A stretch of DNA of 64,000 nucleotides, taken from Chromatocurvus halotolerans. GTDB taxonomy: Bacteria > Pseudomonadota > Gammaproteobacteria > Pseudomonadales > Halieaceae. Position numbers and translations under genes: made by a program. Shown one piece after another: positions 7,332 through 15,987 of the stretch. The stretch spans positions 124,001 to 188,000 of the forward strand of contig NZ_SLWX01000003.1 in the NCBI RefSeq assembly GCF_004340525.1, in the 5' to 3' direction. How positions within the stretch are numbered: the stretch's first letter is position 1; the number at the start of each line of letters is the position of its first letter. The notes under the pieces were generated by a model, which did no database searches, had not been told where the DNA came from, and saw nothing but the letters and a program-made list of their open reading frames with translations.

Positions 7332-8471
7332 TCAGTTAAACCAGGCAATATCTCTCTGGGTTGCTTCGCCGAGCGTCAGCGTGCTGGTCATGGCTGGCCA
7401 GAGTATTTCAGCGGACAGCGGCGTCATCAGCAGGAAGGGCAGTGGATCGTCCCGCGACCAGACCACATCCCTGGCCCGGCGCAGTTCCCGGAGTCGACGC
7501 CGGAACTCCGCCGGTTGAAACAACGCGCCGTAGGCCTCGGTCAATGTACTGTACGCCCACTGGTAGCGCCTGCCTGTGGCTGCTGAGACATCTGCAGCCG
7601 TTGCGCCTGCAGCGGCGGTCAGCGCCATACCCAGTGAGACAGGATCAAAAAAGTGAATGCCGCTGGTCACCCGGGGGTTGCACTCTATCGCCCAGGCACA
7701 GCCATCCGCATCCACGATGAAGTCGAAGGCGATAAACCCGTTTTCCATGGGATTTGCCCGGAAAAAGGCGTCCAGCCAGGCATCGATGGCGGCATGCACA
7801 TCAACGCGCTCGAAGCAGACCGCGACGGTTCCGGCGAAGACCGTTCCGCGGTAGCGCGAGCGGCCCACTTCACGCCCATTGCGCAGCAGCGAGAGGGTGC
7901 TGATGGCGTTGCCTTCGATAAAGCGCTGCACCAGCAGATCCGGCGCATCGCCTGATGGTCGCTGTCCCTGCTGCAGGCGCTGAATGCCAATGCCCGAGCA
8001 GGAGTGGGCCGGCTTGGCGATCGCATCGTTGCGGCTGCAGAGTTCCCGTCCCGCTTCGCTGGCAGCAGGAAACGTCGGCGGTACCGACAAGCCCTGGGAT
8101 TGTGCGAGTGTGGCGAACGCCAGCTTGTCGTGCAGGTGCAGCAACGTGTCGAAGGTCGGGCAGAACAGTCGGCTTTCGCCGGGCAGTGCGTCGGCGATGT
8201 ACGCCACATGCAGGGCTTCTTCGGACACGGGAAATACCGTTGTGACCCTTTCACGCCGGATGATGTCAGCCAACTCGCGTCGGTAGGAATCGCGGTCCTT
8301 GTTCGGCGCGGTGACCCGGTAGCTGGCAGACACCGCGCGCGATGGCCGGCACAGGTGCCAGCGGAAGGGGTCGGCAACAACCACGCGCCAGCCGCCAGCG
8401 TGCAGCGCGCGCGCCAGTGCGAGTGCCTTGGGCAGGCGCCCAAGCGTCAGCAGAGCGGTCTGTTCGCGCAT
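7332..8471 (-). CDS. ATP-grasp domain protein (carbamoyl-phosphate synthase-like)
   Basis: A 379-residue ATP-grasp enzyme of unknown substrate. The N-terminus has a preATP-grasp Rossmann-like fold (ALALARALHAGGWRVVVADP). Next come the ATP-binding segment (DKLAFATLAQSQGLSVPPTF), a lysine strand (AIAKPAHSCSGIGIQ) and the Mg-binding signature AFDFIVD...AIECNPRVTSG near residue 265. Such enzymes ligate a carboxylate to an amine or thiol. The gene starts 18 bases after a SAM methyltransferase and ends 3 bases before an alternative start of the EAL gene, so a small-molecule or peptide ligation linked to methylation is possible. No close family is recognised. Confidence 0.75.
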   Translation of the reverse strand: MREQTALLTLGRLPKALALARALHAGGWRVVVADPFRWHLCRPSRAVSASYRVTAPNKDRDSYRRELADIIRRERVTTVFPVSEEALHVAYIADALPGESRLFCPTFDTLLHLHDKLAFATLAQSQGLSVPPTFPAASEAGRELCSRNDAIAKPAHSCSGIGIQRLQQGQRPSGDAPDLLVQRFIEGNAISTLSLLRNGREVGRSRYRGTVFAGTVAVCFERVDVHAAIDAWLDAFFRANPMENGFIAFDFIVDADGCAWAIECNPRVTSGIHFFDPVSLGMALTAAAGATAADVSAATGRRYQWAYSTLTEAYGALFQPAEFRRRLRELRRARDVVWSRDDPLPFLLMTPLSAEILWPAMTSTLTLGEATQRDIAWFN

Positions 8472-8489
8472 CAGTGAGTGCGGGTCATG

Positions 8490-9338
8490 TCAGGCGCGCG
8501 CGGTAACGAACCATACGGCGCCGGGAAGGCACAGCTGCTGATCGCGGTAATAGGGTGCGAGGGCTTCCAGGCTTGTCGTGTGTACGCGGTCCCGGGTGGC
8601 TTCGTCGGCGTCCGCCAGCAGGCGGCCAACGGGCCCTATATTGATCACTTCCCGCGCAGAGGTCTCCAGATCCTGTCCGGGTGTCCAGCACATCTGCACG
8701 GGGTGAGGGTGCACGTCCACCGTATTGAACGCCGCGTCCTCGAGCATGCGGCGCACGCGCTCTGCATCCGCAAAGGCGAAGGGACCGGGTGCCTGCGGGT
8801 CCGTCCGTTCAGGTGCAGGCAGATGCTGCAGTGCGGCAGACAGGGGGACAGCCACCCAGGGGTTGTATTTGAGCGCCTGCCAGCAGCAGAAAGCGACCGG
8901 CGCGCCGCCGCGCAGTGCACGGTGCAGGTTGCCGAAGGCCGCTACCGGATCATCAAAGAACATCACGCCAAAACGCGAGAACAGACCATCAAACTCGCTC
9001 TGTGCGAAAGGGTGGGTAGCAGCATCTGCCCGGATGAACTCGATGTGTCTCCCCGGCGTCGGCGCCGCGGCGAGTCGCGCCTGTGCCACGTCGAGCAGGG
9101 GTTCTGATATGTCAACGCCGACGACGTCGGCGCCATCGCGCAGTGCTGCGGCCAGCATCAGTGTCTCGCTGCCGCCACCACAGCCCACGTCAAGCACTCG
9201 ACGGCAGCCGCTGAGGTTGATATGCCGCAGCAGGTCCGCGGCAATCGGCTGCAGCATGGCAGACATCATGTCATCTTTCTGCGCCCATTTACGGCCGGCT
9301 TCGCCATTCCAATAGGCAATCTGCTCTTCATTGGACAT
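8490..9338 (-). CDS. Class I SAM-dependent methyltransferase
   Basis: A 282-residue Rossmann-fold methyltransferase. Motif I is VLDVGCGGGSETLMLA (about residues 48-63), the acidic SAM-ribose loop is VVGVDISEPLL, and IRADAATHPF and FSRFGVMFF correspond to motifs II and III. The length and the MSNEEQIAYWNGEAGRKW start are like UbiE/ArsM-type enzymes with a C-terminal lid. The substrate is not predictable. It is first in a three-gene minus-strand run with the ATP-grasp and EAL genes. Confidence 0.82.
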   Translation of the reverse strand: MSNEEQIAYWNGEAGRKWAQKDDMMSAMLQPIAADLLRHINLSGCRRVLDVGCGGGSETLMLAAALRDGADVVGVDISEPLLDVAQARLAAAPTPGRHIEFIRADAATHPFAQSEFDGLFSRFGVMFFDDPVAAFGNLHRALRGGAPVAFCCWQALKYNPWVAVPLSAALQHLPAPERTDPQAPGPFAFADAERVRRMLEDAAFNTVDVHPHPVQMCWTPGQDLETSAREVINIGPVGRLLADADEATRDRVHTTSLEALAPYYRDQQLCLPGAVWFVTARA

Positions 9339-9597
9339 GGGGTCTCCTCAGTCGCTGTGTGCAGTCCGGTGGGCGTGATCGCCCGGAACAGGCCGGGCGG
9401 AGGGGAGGCCGCCAGGCTGTCATCAGGCTTGCCCCCGGAGTATACGCATCCCGACGCCGGCTCCCAAGCGCCGGTGCCCCGGCCTGTTCCCGCGGCGTTC
9501 TTGCTGCCGAAGCGTCGCGGGAATTGGTGTTTTTTCGTCTTGTCCGTTCTCCCCGGACGTCGGTAAACTCAGTCACCTTGAATCCGGTTTTCTCATC
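9339..9597. other. Intergenic region between divergent methyltransferase and MFS genes
   Basis: 259 bases with no convincing gene. It should hold divergent promoters, but I see no clear -35/-10 pair or operator. Confidence 0.4.
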
Positions 9598-10890
9598 ATG
9601 TCGTCCCGCACTGTCGTCTCACTCTGGCCGCTGTTCTTCGGCCTTTCCCTGGTTGGCCTCGCCGCTGGCGTTCAGGGTACGCTGCTGGGCTATCGGGCAG
9701 AGGTCGAGGGCTTCGACGATGCCCTGATCGGCCTGCTGATGTCAGCGTATTTTGCCGGTTTCCTGCTCGGCTCGGTGCTGGCGCCGCGGCTGATCGATCG
9801 GGTGGGTCACATCCGCACCTTTGCCGCCGTTTCTGCACTGGCCTCCGTCACCATTCTGGTGCACGCCAGCTTCATTGAGCCCTGGACCTGGTCGGCCATG
9901 CGCCTGGTCACCGGTTTCGCCTTTTCCTGCATCTATGTCGTGACCGAAAGCTGGTTGAATGAGGCCGCCACCAACGAAAGCCGCGGACGCATTCTCGCCG
10001 TCTACATGGTCATTCTGCTCGGTGGTACCTGCGCGGGACAGTTCATGCTCAACGTCGCCGATCCGGCGGGCCTCACGCTGTTCGTGCTCGTTTCGATCAT
10101 GGTCAGCGTGGCCGCCATTCCCATTCTGATGACGGTGATGCGCACGCCGGCACTGGAGGCTTCCGAACGCGTGAGTGTTCTGCATCTCTGGCGGCGGGCA
10201 AAAATGGGAGTGATAGGGCTTGTGCTGATCCAGTGGTGCTCGAGCATGGTGTATGGCATGGGCGCCGTTTACGCGGCGAAGCTGGCATTGAGCGCTCACG
10301 AGGTCGCGCTTTTCATGGGTGCGATCATGGGCGGCGCAATGATCGTGCAGTGGCCGCTTGGCCAGCTGTCGGATCGTGTGGACCGGCGCTGGGTGATGGG
10401 TGGCGCCAGCCTCATCGCCGTTGCCGCCGGTGTTTACGCCAGTACCCAGATGGAGGCCGGCTGGCCGCTTTACCTCAGTGCTCTGGTTTTCGGCGGCTTC
10501 AGCCTGTCACAGTATTCGCTGGTGGTGTCCTCTATCCACGATCACCTGCGACCCTCTGAGATGACGCCGGCCAGCGGTACTATCGTCATGCTCTCCGGGA
10601 TTGTCTGTGTGACCGGTCCTATCACCGTCTCCTATGTCTTGCAGTGGTTCGGGCTGCAAAGCTTTTTCCTGCTGATGTCCGGGATTCTGCTGCTCATGGC
10701 GATAGTCAGCATCTATCGAGTGATCACCATTCCGGCCCTGCCGGTGCAGTACAAGGCGCACCTCGTGCTGCAGACGCCGGTTTCCCCGGTGGGTTCGGTT
10801 CTGCACCCGGAGGAAAAGGAGGTGTCGGCGCGTCCCGGGGACACCGTGGAAAGCCGTATCCCGGACGTCATCAACGATCGCGCCGCGTAG
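9598..10890 (+). CDS. MFS transporter, YcaD-like
   Basis: Major facilitator superfamily protein of 430 residues with twelve predicted membrane helices and a polar C-terminal tail of about 45 residues. The first motif A is YFAGFLLGSVLAPRLIDRVGHIR; motif A recurs weakly in the second half (GQLSDRVDRRWVMGG). VTGFAFSCIYVVTESWLNE resembles the YcaD/YfkF-type group. The substrate is unknown. The ATG at 9598 lacks a strong ribosome site, so the start is tentative. Three 14-bp repeats begin inside its final codons. Confidence 0.82.
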   Translation: MSSRTVVSLWPLFFGLSLVGLAAGVQGTLLGYRAEVEGFDDALIGLLMSAYFAGFLLGSVLAPRLIDRVGHIRTFAAVSALASVTILVHASFIEPWTWSAMRLVTGFAFSCIYVVTESWLNEAATNESRGRILAVYMVILLGGTCAGQFMLNVADPAGLTLFVLVSIMVSVAAIPILMTVMRTPALEASERVSVLHLWRRAKMGVIGLVLIQWCSSMVYGMGAVYAAKLALSAHEVALFMGAIMGGAMIVQWPLGQLSDRVDRRWVMGGASLIAVAAGVYASTQMEAGWPLYLSALVFGGFSLSQYSLVVSSIHDHLRPSEMTPASGTIVMLSGIVCVTGPITVSYVLQWFGLQSFFLLMSGILLLMAIVSIYRVITIPALPVQYKAHLVLQTPVSPVGSVLHPEEKEVSARPGDTVESRIPDVINDRAA

Positions 10891-10926
10891 GTCGGGCCGC
10901 GCAGGTCGGGCCGCGTAGGTCGGGCC
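10885..10926 (+). repeat. Three tandem 14-bp REP-like units (GCGYAGGTCGGGCC)
   Basis: GCGTAGGTCGGGCC, GCGCAGGTCGGGCC and GCGTAGGTCGGGCC follow one another without gaps, beginning in the last codons of the MFS gene. Units that start with GTAG and continue into GTCGGG resemble bacterial REP elements. A TTCCCGAC lies about 35 bases on (10955-10962), which could pair with GTCGGG to form a stem. Confidence 0.5.
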
Positions 10927-10951
10927 GTGAGCGACTTCAATGCTCTAACTG

Positions 10952-11584
10952 CTATGTTCCCGACGTGCCCCTGAAGAGGAATTCCAGCCGGCCATCACTG
11001 TGAAGAACGCCGTGGTCGATGGTCATGGGTTCCATGCAGTCGTTGACGTATTTGCGGGAGTGCAGGAATAGCGATGCCGGATCGGTTCCGACGACACGCA
11101 GTGTGGCGGCATTGGTGATACCCAGGTGTCGTACCGCGCTTTCGACATTGCGCTTGTGCAGCATGAAGCCGTGGCCGCGAAAGCCATCGTTGGCGTGCCG
11201 TTGGATGAAGCCGAACAGAGCAGGCAGGGCGCGCGCCGGAACCAGGTTTATCATGTCCCACAGCAGAACCAGGTCGAAGCCCTGTTGTGTAATCTCCGGG
11301 AATGCAGCATCGAAGTCGTCTGCCGTTACCTCGACGGGTGTGTCGTCCTCCGCGGCAGCGCGAATGGCTTTCGCCTTGGCGATCAGGGTTTCACTGGCGT
11401 CAAGTACCTGCAGGCGGCACGATAGCTCGCTGTAAAACGTCAGGCTGACGCGATTGGCGCGGCCGAAATCAAGAATTCGAAGATGACTCGCCGCCGATAA
11501 GGCATTTTCACCCAGCACCATGGGCAGCAGTCGACTCTGCAGGTCGGGTGTCGCAGGCTGGCGTTTTCGCAGGGCCAGCGCCAT
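10952..11584 (-). CDS. Methyltransferase-like protein of unknown function
   Basis: A 210-residue soluble protein. The order of elements is Rossmann methyltransferase-like: LRILDFGRANRVSLTFYSEL at the motif I position, LQVLDASETLIAKAK as the acidic loop, DLVLLWDMINLVPARALPALFGFI as motifs II and III, then HGFMLHKR. The glycine-rich loop is atypical (DFGRAN instead of GxGxG), so SAM binding is doubtful. It begins 26 bases after bactofilin and is probably co-transcribed with it. The name is structural guesswork only. Confidence 0.5.
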   Translation of the reverse strand: MALALRKRQPATPDLQSRLLPMVLGENALSAASHLRILDFGRANRVSLTFYSELSCRLQVLDASETLIAKAKAIRAAAEDDTPVEVTADDFDAAFPEITQQGFDLVLLWDMINLVPARALPALFGFIQRHANDGFRGHGFMLHKRNVESAVRHLGITNAATLRVVGTDPASLFLHSRKYVNDCMEPMTIDHGVLHSDGRLEFLFRGTSGT

Positions 11585-11610
11585 AACCGTCGCTATCGGG
11601 CCTGCCCGTT

Positions 11611-12156
11611 CTAACCGGCCTTCCCGCCTGCCTGGTGCGCAGGCGCTTTCTGGTCAGCGGGTTTGGTTTCCTGCTGGACAGGCGTAGACGACGTCGGCCG
11701 TGGCTGCGCCGTGGTGCCTTTGGCTGGCCCCCCCATATCGATGCTGCCCTTGAACCGGCCGCCGTCTTCGAGCATGACGCGCGGCGAGGAGACATTGCCC
11801 TGAACGTTCCCTGTGGTTGTAATCACGACGCGTTCCTGGCCCACGATATCGCCCTGAACTTCACCCTCGATGCGAATGGTCTTGGCCTCTATATTTGCCT
11901 GCACGCGCCCGGAATTGCCGATGACGAGTTCATTGTCAGCCAGCTTCACGGTGCCGTTGACCTCACCTTCGATGAGCAGGTCTTCGCTGCTCTCGATATC
12001 GCCTGTGACCTTGACTTTTGCACCAATCATGGCGGTTGCCTCGCTGACTTTGGGTGGGGTTGGAGCCGGCTTGCGTTCAGCCACGGGGGGCGTTTCGCTG
12101 GCCTTTGGCGGCGCTTCGGGCGGTAATCCCGTTTTTGAACTCTTGCGCTCAAACAT
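11611..12156 (-). CDS. Bactofilin (polymer-forming cytoskeletal protein)
   Basis: Bactofilins polymerise into filaments that place cell-wall and surface machinery. The 181-residue protein has a Pro/Lys/Glu-rich disordered N-terminus to about residue 42. A right-handed beta-helix core follows (SEDLLIEGEVNGTVKL, LVIGNSGRVQANIEAK, IRIEGEVQGDIVG) with the repeated hydrophobic/G pattern of DUF583, and then a disordered Pro/Gln/Lys tail. The start at 12156 (MFERKSS) fits the family and has an AGGGA about 10 bases upstream; an in-frame extension to 12207 looks non-coding. Confidence 0.9.
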   Translation of the reverse strand: MFERKSSKTGLPPEAPPKASETPPVAERKPAPTPPKVSEATAMIGAKVKVTGDIESSEDLLIEGEVNGTVKLADNELVIGNSGRVQANIEAKTIRIEGEVQGDIVGQERVVITTTGNVQGNVSSPRVMLEDGGRFKGSIDMGGPAKGTTAQPRPTSSTPVQQETKPADQKAPAHQAGGKAG

Positions 12157-12284
12157 GGTGCTGATATCCCTTAGGTGACTATATCCCGAGCGCTGTGGCG
12201 GGTACAACGGTATCGCGCTGATGTCAGAACCGTCATGCTAGATGAGGTGCGGCGAAGGTGCAAACGCCCGGCACTGTGGTCAAC

Positions 12285-12319
12285 CCGCAGAATGCGCCGC
12301 TCGCGGGCGCATTCTGCGG
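12285..12319 (-). terminator. Perfect 14-bp stem-loop after the outer-membrane protein gene
   Basis: CCGCAGAATGCGCC (12285-12298) pairs perfectly with GGCGCATTCTGCGG (12306-12319) around a 7-base loop. It lies 10 bases after the stop of the minus-strand gene at 12330. No T-tract follows on either strand, so termination would be non-canonical or the stem stabilises the mRNA 3' end. Confidence 0.55.
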
Positions 12320-12329
12320 CTGCGGGACA

Positions 12330-13061
12330 TCAGAAGCTGTAGAAAAACTGCAGCTTGTAGAAGTCATTGGTGGAAAAGGAATCGTTATCGCTGGTCAGAT
12401 CCCAGCCCGCTGAAAAGCGCATGCCGGCATCGCCTTTTGCGACCTGGAAATACGGACCCAGCCACTGATAGCCATCCTGGCTGCTGGCGTTGGAGCCACC
12501 GCGCAGTTCGAGTTCCTCGAAGTGCAGGCCCACGGAGAAGTAATCGGCGAACCGGTAGCCATAATTTCCCCAGTAGTGAATGTATTCGAGGGTCGTGCCT
12601 CCTGCCGGAGCCTCGTCTCTCAGGTCCTTGTACCAGCCAAAGTAGAATTCGCCCTCCCACTCCTCCGTGTCGTAATTGACAGTGAGGTTCGGCACGATGC
12701 CGTCTCCCACAATGCCGTCGTCAGCGGTCCCTGAGGACAGCAGGTTACCCTGGGTGAAGCCGAGCTGTGGGTTGATATACAGGGCGCCATCCATGGCTTC
12801 GAAACCCACGCCGAAGCCGAACTCGGTCCACTGTCCCCAGTCCGCGCCGGTGCCTGCGCCCCAGGCGATGCCGTAGAACGTCAGGTCGTAGTCCTTCTCC
12901 GTGTCGTAGGTGACGCCGACAAACGGATTGAAACCGAAGAAGGAGTCCAGGTTCATGGAGACGTCCATGCTCAGTCGATCGTCGTCCTGTGCGTTGACCA
13001 TACTGCAGGCAACGCCGCTCAGTGCGGCGGCTGCGGTCAGGTGTATCAGTGTTCGTTTCAT
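12330..13061 (-). CDS. Putative outer-membrane beta-barrel protein
   Basis: A 243-residue exported protein: signal peptide of about 24 residues ending ...SMVNA-QDDD (a possible lipobox-like VAC at residues 18-20 is not followed through), then alternating amphipathic strands rich in aromatic residues and Gly. It ends in a C-terminal strand YKLQFFYSF with terminal Phe, the outer-membrane insertion signature. It has about ten predicted strands. The sequence is not one of the standard porins; a small channel or structural barrel is likely. GAGGG precedes the ATG by about 8 bases. A strong hairpin follows the stop, and the gene appears monocistronic. Confidence 0.65.
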   Translation of the reverse strand: MKRTLIHLTAAAALSGVACSMVNAQDDDRLSMDVSMNLDSFFGFNPFVGVTYDTEKDYDLTFYGIAWGAGTGADWGQWTEFGFGVGFEAMDGALYINPQLGFTQGNLLSSGTADDGIVGDGIVPNLTVNYDTEEWEGEFYFGWYKDLRDEAPAGGTTLEYIHYWGNYGYRFADYFSVGLHFEELELRGGSNASSQDGYQWLGPYFQVAKGDAGMRFSAGWDLTSDNDSFSTNDFYKLQFFYSF

Positions 13062-13319
13062 GGCAGTACCCTCTAAAAGTTGTCAGATCTGACGCGCGCT
13101 GAAGAAACCCGCGGAACCTTTTCCCGCGCAGGATGCACCTGGCCGGTTTGCCGGCAAGAGGTCTGGACTTCTTCTGACTGAGGGCCTGGCAGAAACTGTG
13201 CCAGGCAGACGAATTACCTTTTATAGCGTATGGTTGCGTAAGCGAACGGGGTGTTTCTGCCGGGAAACAGGGGCCTGAAGGTCACAGTCTGCACCGTCGC
13301 GGTGCGCGGCACAGATTGA

Positions 13320-13550
13320 TCAGTAGGGACGACGTGTGTGGCCTTGCAGGCAATCAAGGAGTACATGCCGGAGCGCCGCGGCGCTGTGCGGGTTGCAGGG
13401 ACGAATACAATCGGCGGTCAGCTGTCTGTCCCTGAGCAGGGCTTCCAGCAGCGCGACATCCACATCGATCTGCAGGCGCTGCGCGTTGATGTCAACCGCG
13501 TCGCAGGGATCGTTGGCAGCCCTCTGATGGCGCTGTCTCGGTTGGCTCAT
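13320..13550 (-). CDS. Small protein of unknown function (possibly iron-regulated)
   Basis: A 76-residue Arg/Leu/Cys-containing protein (core LLEALLRDRQLTADCIRPCNP). I do not recognise it. Its ATG overlaps the stop of the preceding 152-residue gene by 4 bases (ATGA), so translation is coupled and the two form an operon. The promoter of that operon carries a Fur-box-like sequence, so a role in iron limitation is inferred. Small cysteine-containing proteins next to Fur-controlled genes are known in Pseudomonas (fagA region), but I cannot claim homology. Confidence 0.5.
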   Translation of the reverse strand: MSQPRQRHQRAANDPCDAVDINAQRLQIDVDVALLEALLRDRQLTADCIRPCNPHSAAALRHVLLDCLQGHTRRPY

Positions 13551-14005
13551 TGACTGGCTCCGAGGCTTCTGCCCTGGCGGTGTCCGGTGAGGTGAGTTCG
13601 AGGTTGGCGATCCCCATCGTGCAGTGTCGACAGGAGCGTCAGGCAGGCAAGCCGTATGTGCTCGACGGTCTCACTGTCGGCGTCGATTCCCTGCAACGTC
13701 GCAATGCTGCCCCCCACCACCTGGCAGGCCAGCACCCGCGACCCGTTTGCCTCAAGTGCCCGGCTCAGAAGTCCGGACGATGCCTGGAAAGCGGCGACTG
13801 TCCCGGTATTCGCCTGTCGGTGAGTCAGCAGCAGCAGCTCTGCGCATTCGAGGCTGCTGCCAGCCAGTCGGATGGCACTGGAGGTGTCGCCAGAGGACAG
13901 CGCCCTGGCGGCAATGTCCTGCAGTTGTTGCTGGGTGTAGGCGGCGGCATCCACATCCTGCATGAGCCACCGGCGTCGTTCGGGGCAAAGGAAGCGAAGT
14001 TTCAT
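13547..14005 (-). CDS. Hypothetical helical protein, probable first gene of a Fur-regulated pair
   Basis: A 152-residue protein starting MKLRFLCPERRRWLMQ and predicted almost wholly alpha-helical (QQLQDIAARALSSGDTSSAIRLAGSSLECAELLLL resembles a TPR-like helical pair). No catalytic motif is visible and no family is recognised. AGGAAGA lies about 8 bases before the ATG. A Fur-like box sits between plausible -35 and -10 elements about 55-75 bases upstream. It overlaps the next small gene by 4 bases. Confidence 0.6.
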   Translation of the reverse strand: MKLRFLCPERRRWLMQDVDAAAYTQQQLQDIAARALSSGDTSSAIRLAGSSLECAELLLLTHRQANTGTVAAFQASSGLLSRALEANGSRVLACQVVGGSIATLQGIDADSETVEHIRLACLTLLSTLHDGDRQPRTHLTGHRQGRSLGASQ

Positions 14006-14048
14006 GGGCGGTCTTCCTGTGTCAGGCCAGAAAAATGAGGCAGTCAGG

Positions 14049-14083
14049 ACAATCTATCGCAAATAGGAATCATTCGCAACAAT
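14049..14083 (-). promoter_or_regulatory. Promoter with Fur-box-like operator
   Basis: On the minus strand TTGCGA (-35, 14074-14079), 17 bases, and TAGATT (-10, near 14051-14056) form a plausible sigma-70 promoter for the gene starting at 14005. Between them, 14059-14077 on the plus strand reads GCAAATAGGAATCATTCGC, which contains AATAGGAATCATT, close to the Fur core AATGATAATCATT (about 12 of 19 positions match the full consensus). Fe-Fur bound here would block RNA polymerase. Confidence 0.5.
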
Positions 14084-14184
14084 GGCGTGCCCTTCGCGCG
14101 TCTGGGTCCGGGATTGAGTCTACGGCCTGCCTGTAATACCGTCGGAACCTGCGCCGCGACGGCCAGACAGGCATCGGAGACAGC

Positions 14185-15987
14185 ATGAACGCCAGCCGAA
14201 TAGTCCCTTTCAGCGCGATGTTGATCGCGATGACCCTGGTGTGTGGGTTCCTCAGCACCATCATCAGCAGCAAAGTCGCGGCGCAGGAAAGGCGCTCCGC
14301 CGATGAACAGCTGCGCGAGCTCTATGAAACCGAGTTTGCCTGGCGGCAGCATGAAATGGGCAAGATCAGAAACGAGAGAGGCGAGTGGGTCGATGCCGGC
14401 CGCTGGCCCGACGTCAGTGCCGCTGCACAGGCACGCCGCCTCGAATACTGGAATGCGGCTCTTGAGCAACTGGCCCGTATACCCAGGGACCAGCTCAGCG
14501 CGAAGGCGTTGATCAATGCCGAGGTTTTCGAACAGATCATCACGTCACGTGCATCGAATGTCCGCTTTCGCACCTATGAGGCGCCACTGAACTCTGACAC
14601 CTTCTTCTGGTCCGGGCTGCATCCGAGAATGGGTGGCTTCGACAATGCGCAGGCCTACCAGCGCTACATAGCGCGCCTTGAAGACCTCCCGCGGTATTTC
14701 CAGCAGCACACGGCAAACATGCGTGAAGGACTTGCGCGCGGGTACAGCGTTCCGGCTGTGACGCTGAAAGGGCGGGAGCAATCCCTTCTGCCTTACCGGG
14801 CAGCGGGCGAAGAGAACCCGTTCTATGCGCCGCTCAAGGCAATGCCCTCGCGCATCAGTGAAGCGCAGCAGTCAGCGTTGCGAAAGCAGGCGCTGGAGGC
14901 AATTCAGACCGCTGTGGTATCCGCGTACACCGCCCTCTTCGAGTTCATGCGGGATGAGTATCTGCCCGGGGCACGGGAAGACCTCGCAGCGAGAAGCCTG
15001 CCGGATGGTGAGGCGTTTTACCTGGCCCAGATTCGCGAATACACAACGCTGGACCTGACCCCGGAGCAGATTCACGAACAGGGTCTCGCGGAGGTAAAAA
15101 GAATCTGGGCCGAGATGCAGGCGGTTCGCGATGACGTGGAGTTCGAGGGCGATATGGCAGCCTTCTTCGAGTTCCTGCGTAATGACCCGCAGTTCTACGC
15201 CAGGACACCGGCCGAACTGCTGGGGGTCTCGTCGTACGTCGCCAAGCGCATGGACGGAAAACTCGCCGAAACGCTGGGTTTTCTGCCGCGCAGACGCTTT
15301 ACGCTGTTGCCGGTTCCGGACGCGATTGCGCCGTTCTACACCGGTGGGCGCGGCGGGCTGAATTCCTGCCTGATGAACACCTATGACCTGCCGTCACGGC
15401 CGCTCTACACCATTCCCGCGCTGACGTTGCACGAGTGCGCGCCCGGGCACGCGCTGCAGGCGGCGATTTCCCGGGAAGCTCCCGGCGATATTCCCGAATT
15501 CCGGGCACGCAACTACTTCTCCGGCTACGGAGAAGGCTGGGGACTCTACACCGAGTGGCTGGGCAGTCAGCTGGGCATTTACCAGACGCCTTACGAGGAA
15601 TTCGGGCGTCTGTCTTACGAGATGTGGCGGGCCTGCCGCCTGGTGATCGATACGGGCGTTCATTACTATGGATGGTCACGGGAGCAGGCGCAGGATTATC
15701 TGCGTCGGCACTCGGCGCTGTCGGAGCATGAGCTCACGACAGAGGTCGATCGCTATATCTCCTGGCCCGGCCAGGCCCTCGCCTACAAGCTCGGGGAAAT
15801 GCTGATTCGCCGCAAGCGTGCCGAGGCAGAAGAGGCCCTTGGTGCTGCCTTCGACCAGCGCTATTTTCACGATGTGATTCTCGGTCTGCGCTCGGTGCCG
15901 CTGTCCGTGCTGGAAAGCGAGCTGGATCGCTGGATCGCCGATGGCGGCCAGAACCCCTATGCGGATGTCGACTGGCTGCAGCGCTGA
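14185..15987 (+). CDS. DUF885 family zinc metallopeptidase-like protein (canonical active site)
   Basis: A 600-residue exported protein with an N-terminal hydrophobic signal segment ending near residue 34 (SSKVAAQ). The DUF885 zinc signature is complete: HECAPGH (HExxPGH) about residues 416-422, followed by YGEGWGLYTEWLG, whose Glu is the probable third ligand. Family members act as periplasmic carboxypeptidases or dipeptidases, although substrates are mostly unproven. CGGAGA precedes the ATG. The gene stands alone. Two further DUF885-like genes in this window (42759 and 60566) have lost the motif. Confidence 0.85.
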   Translation: MNASRIVPFSAMLIAMTLVCGFLSTIISSKVAAQERRSADEQLRELYETEFAWRQHEMGKIRNERGEWVDAGRWPDVSAAAQARRLEYWNAALEQLARIPRDQLSAKALINAEVFEQIITSRASNVRFRTYEAPLNSDTFFWSGLHPRMGGFDNAQAYQRYIARLEDLPRYFQQHTANMREGLARGYSVPAVTLKGREQSLLPYRAAGEENPFYAPLKAMPSRISEAQQSALRKQALEAIQTAVVSAYTALFEFMRDEYLPGAREDLAARSLPDGEAFYLAQIREYTTLDLTPEQIHEQGLAEVKRIWAEMQAVRDDVEFEGDMAAFFEFLRNDPQFYARTPAELLGVSSYVAKRMDGKLAETLGFLPRRRFTLLPVPDAIAPFYTGGRGGLNSCLMNTYDLPSRPLYTIPALTLHECAPGHALQAAISREAPGDIPEFRARNYFSGYGEGWGLYTEWLGSQLGIYQTPYEEFGRLSYEMWRACRLVIDTGVHYYGWSREQAQDYLRRHSALSEHELTTEVDRYISWPGQALAYKLGEMLIRRKRAEAEEALGAAFDQRYFHDVILGLRSVPLSVLESELDRWIADGGQNPYADVDWLQR

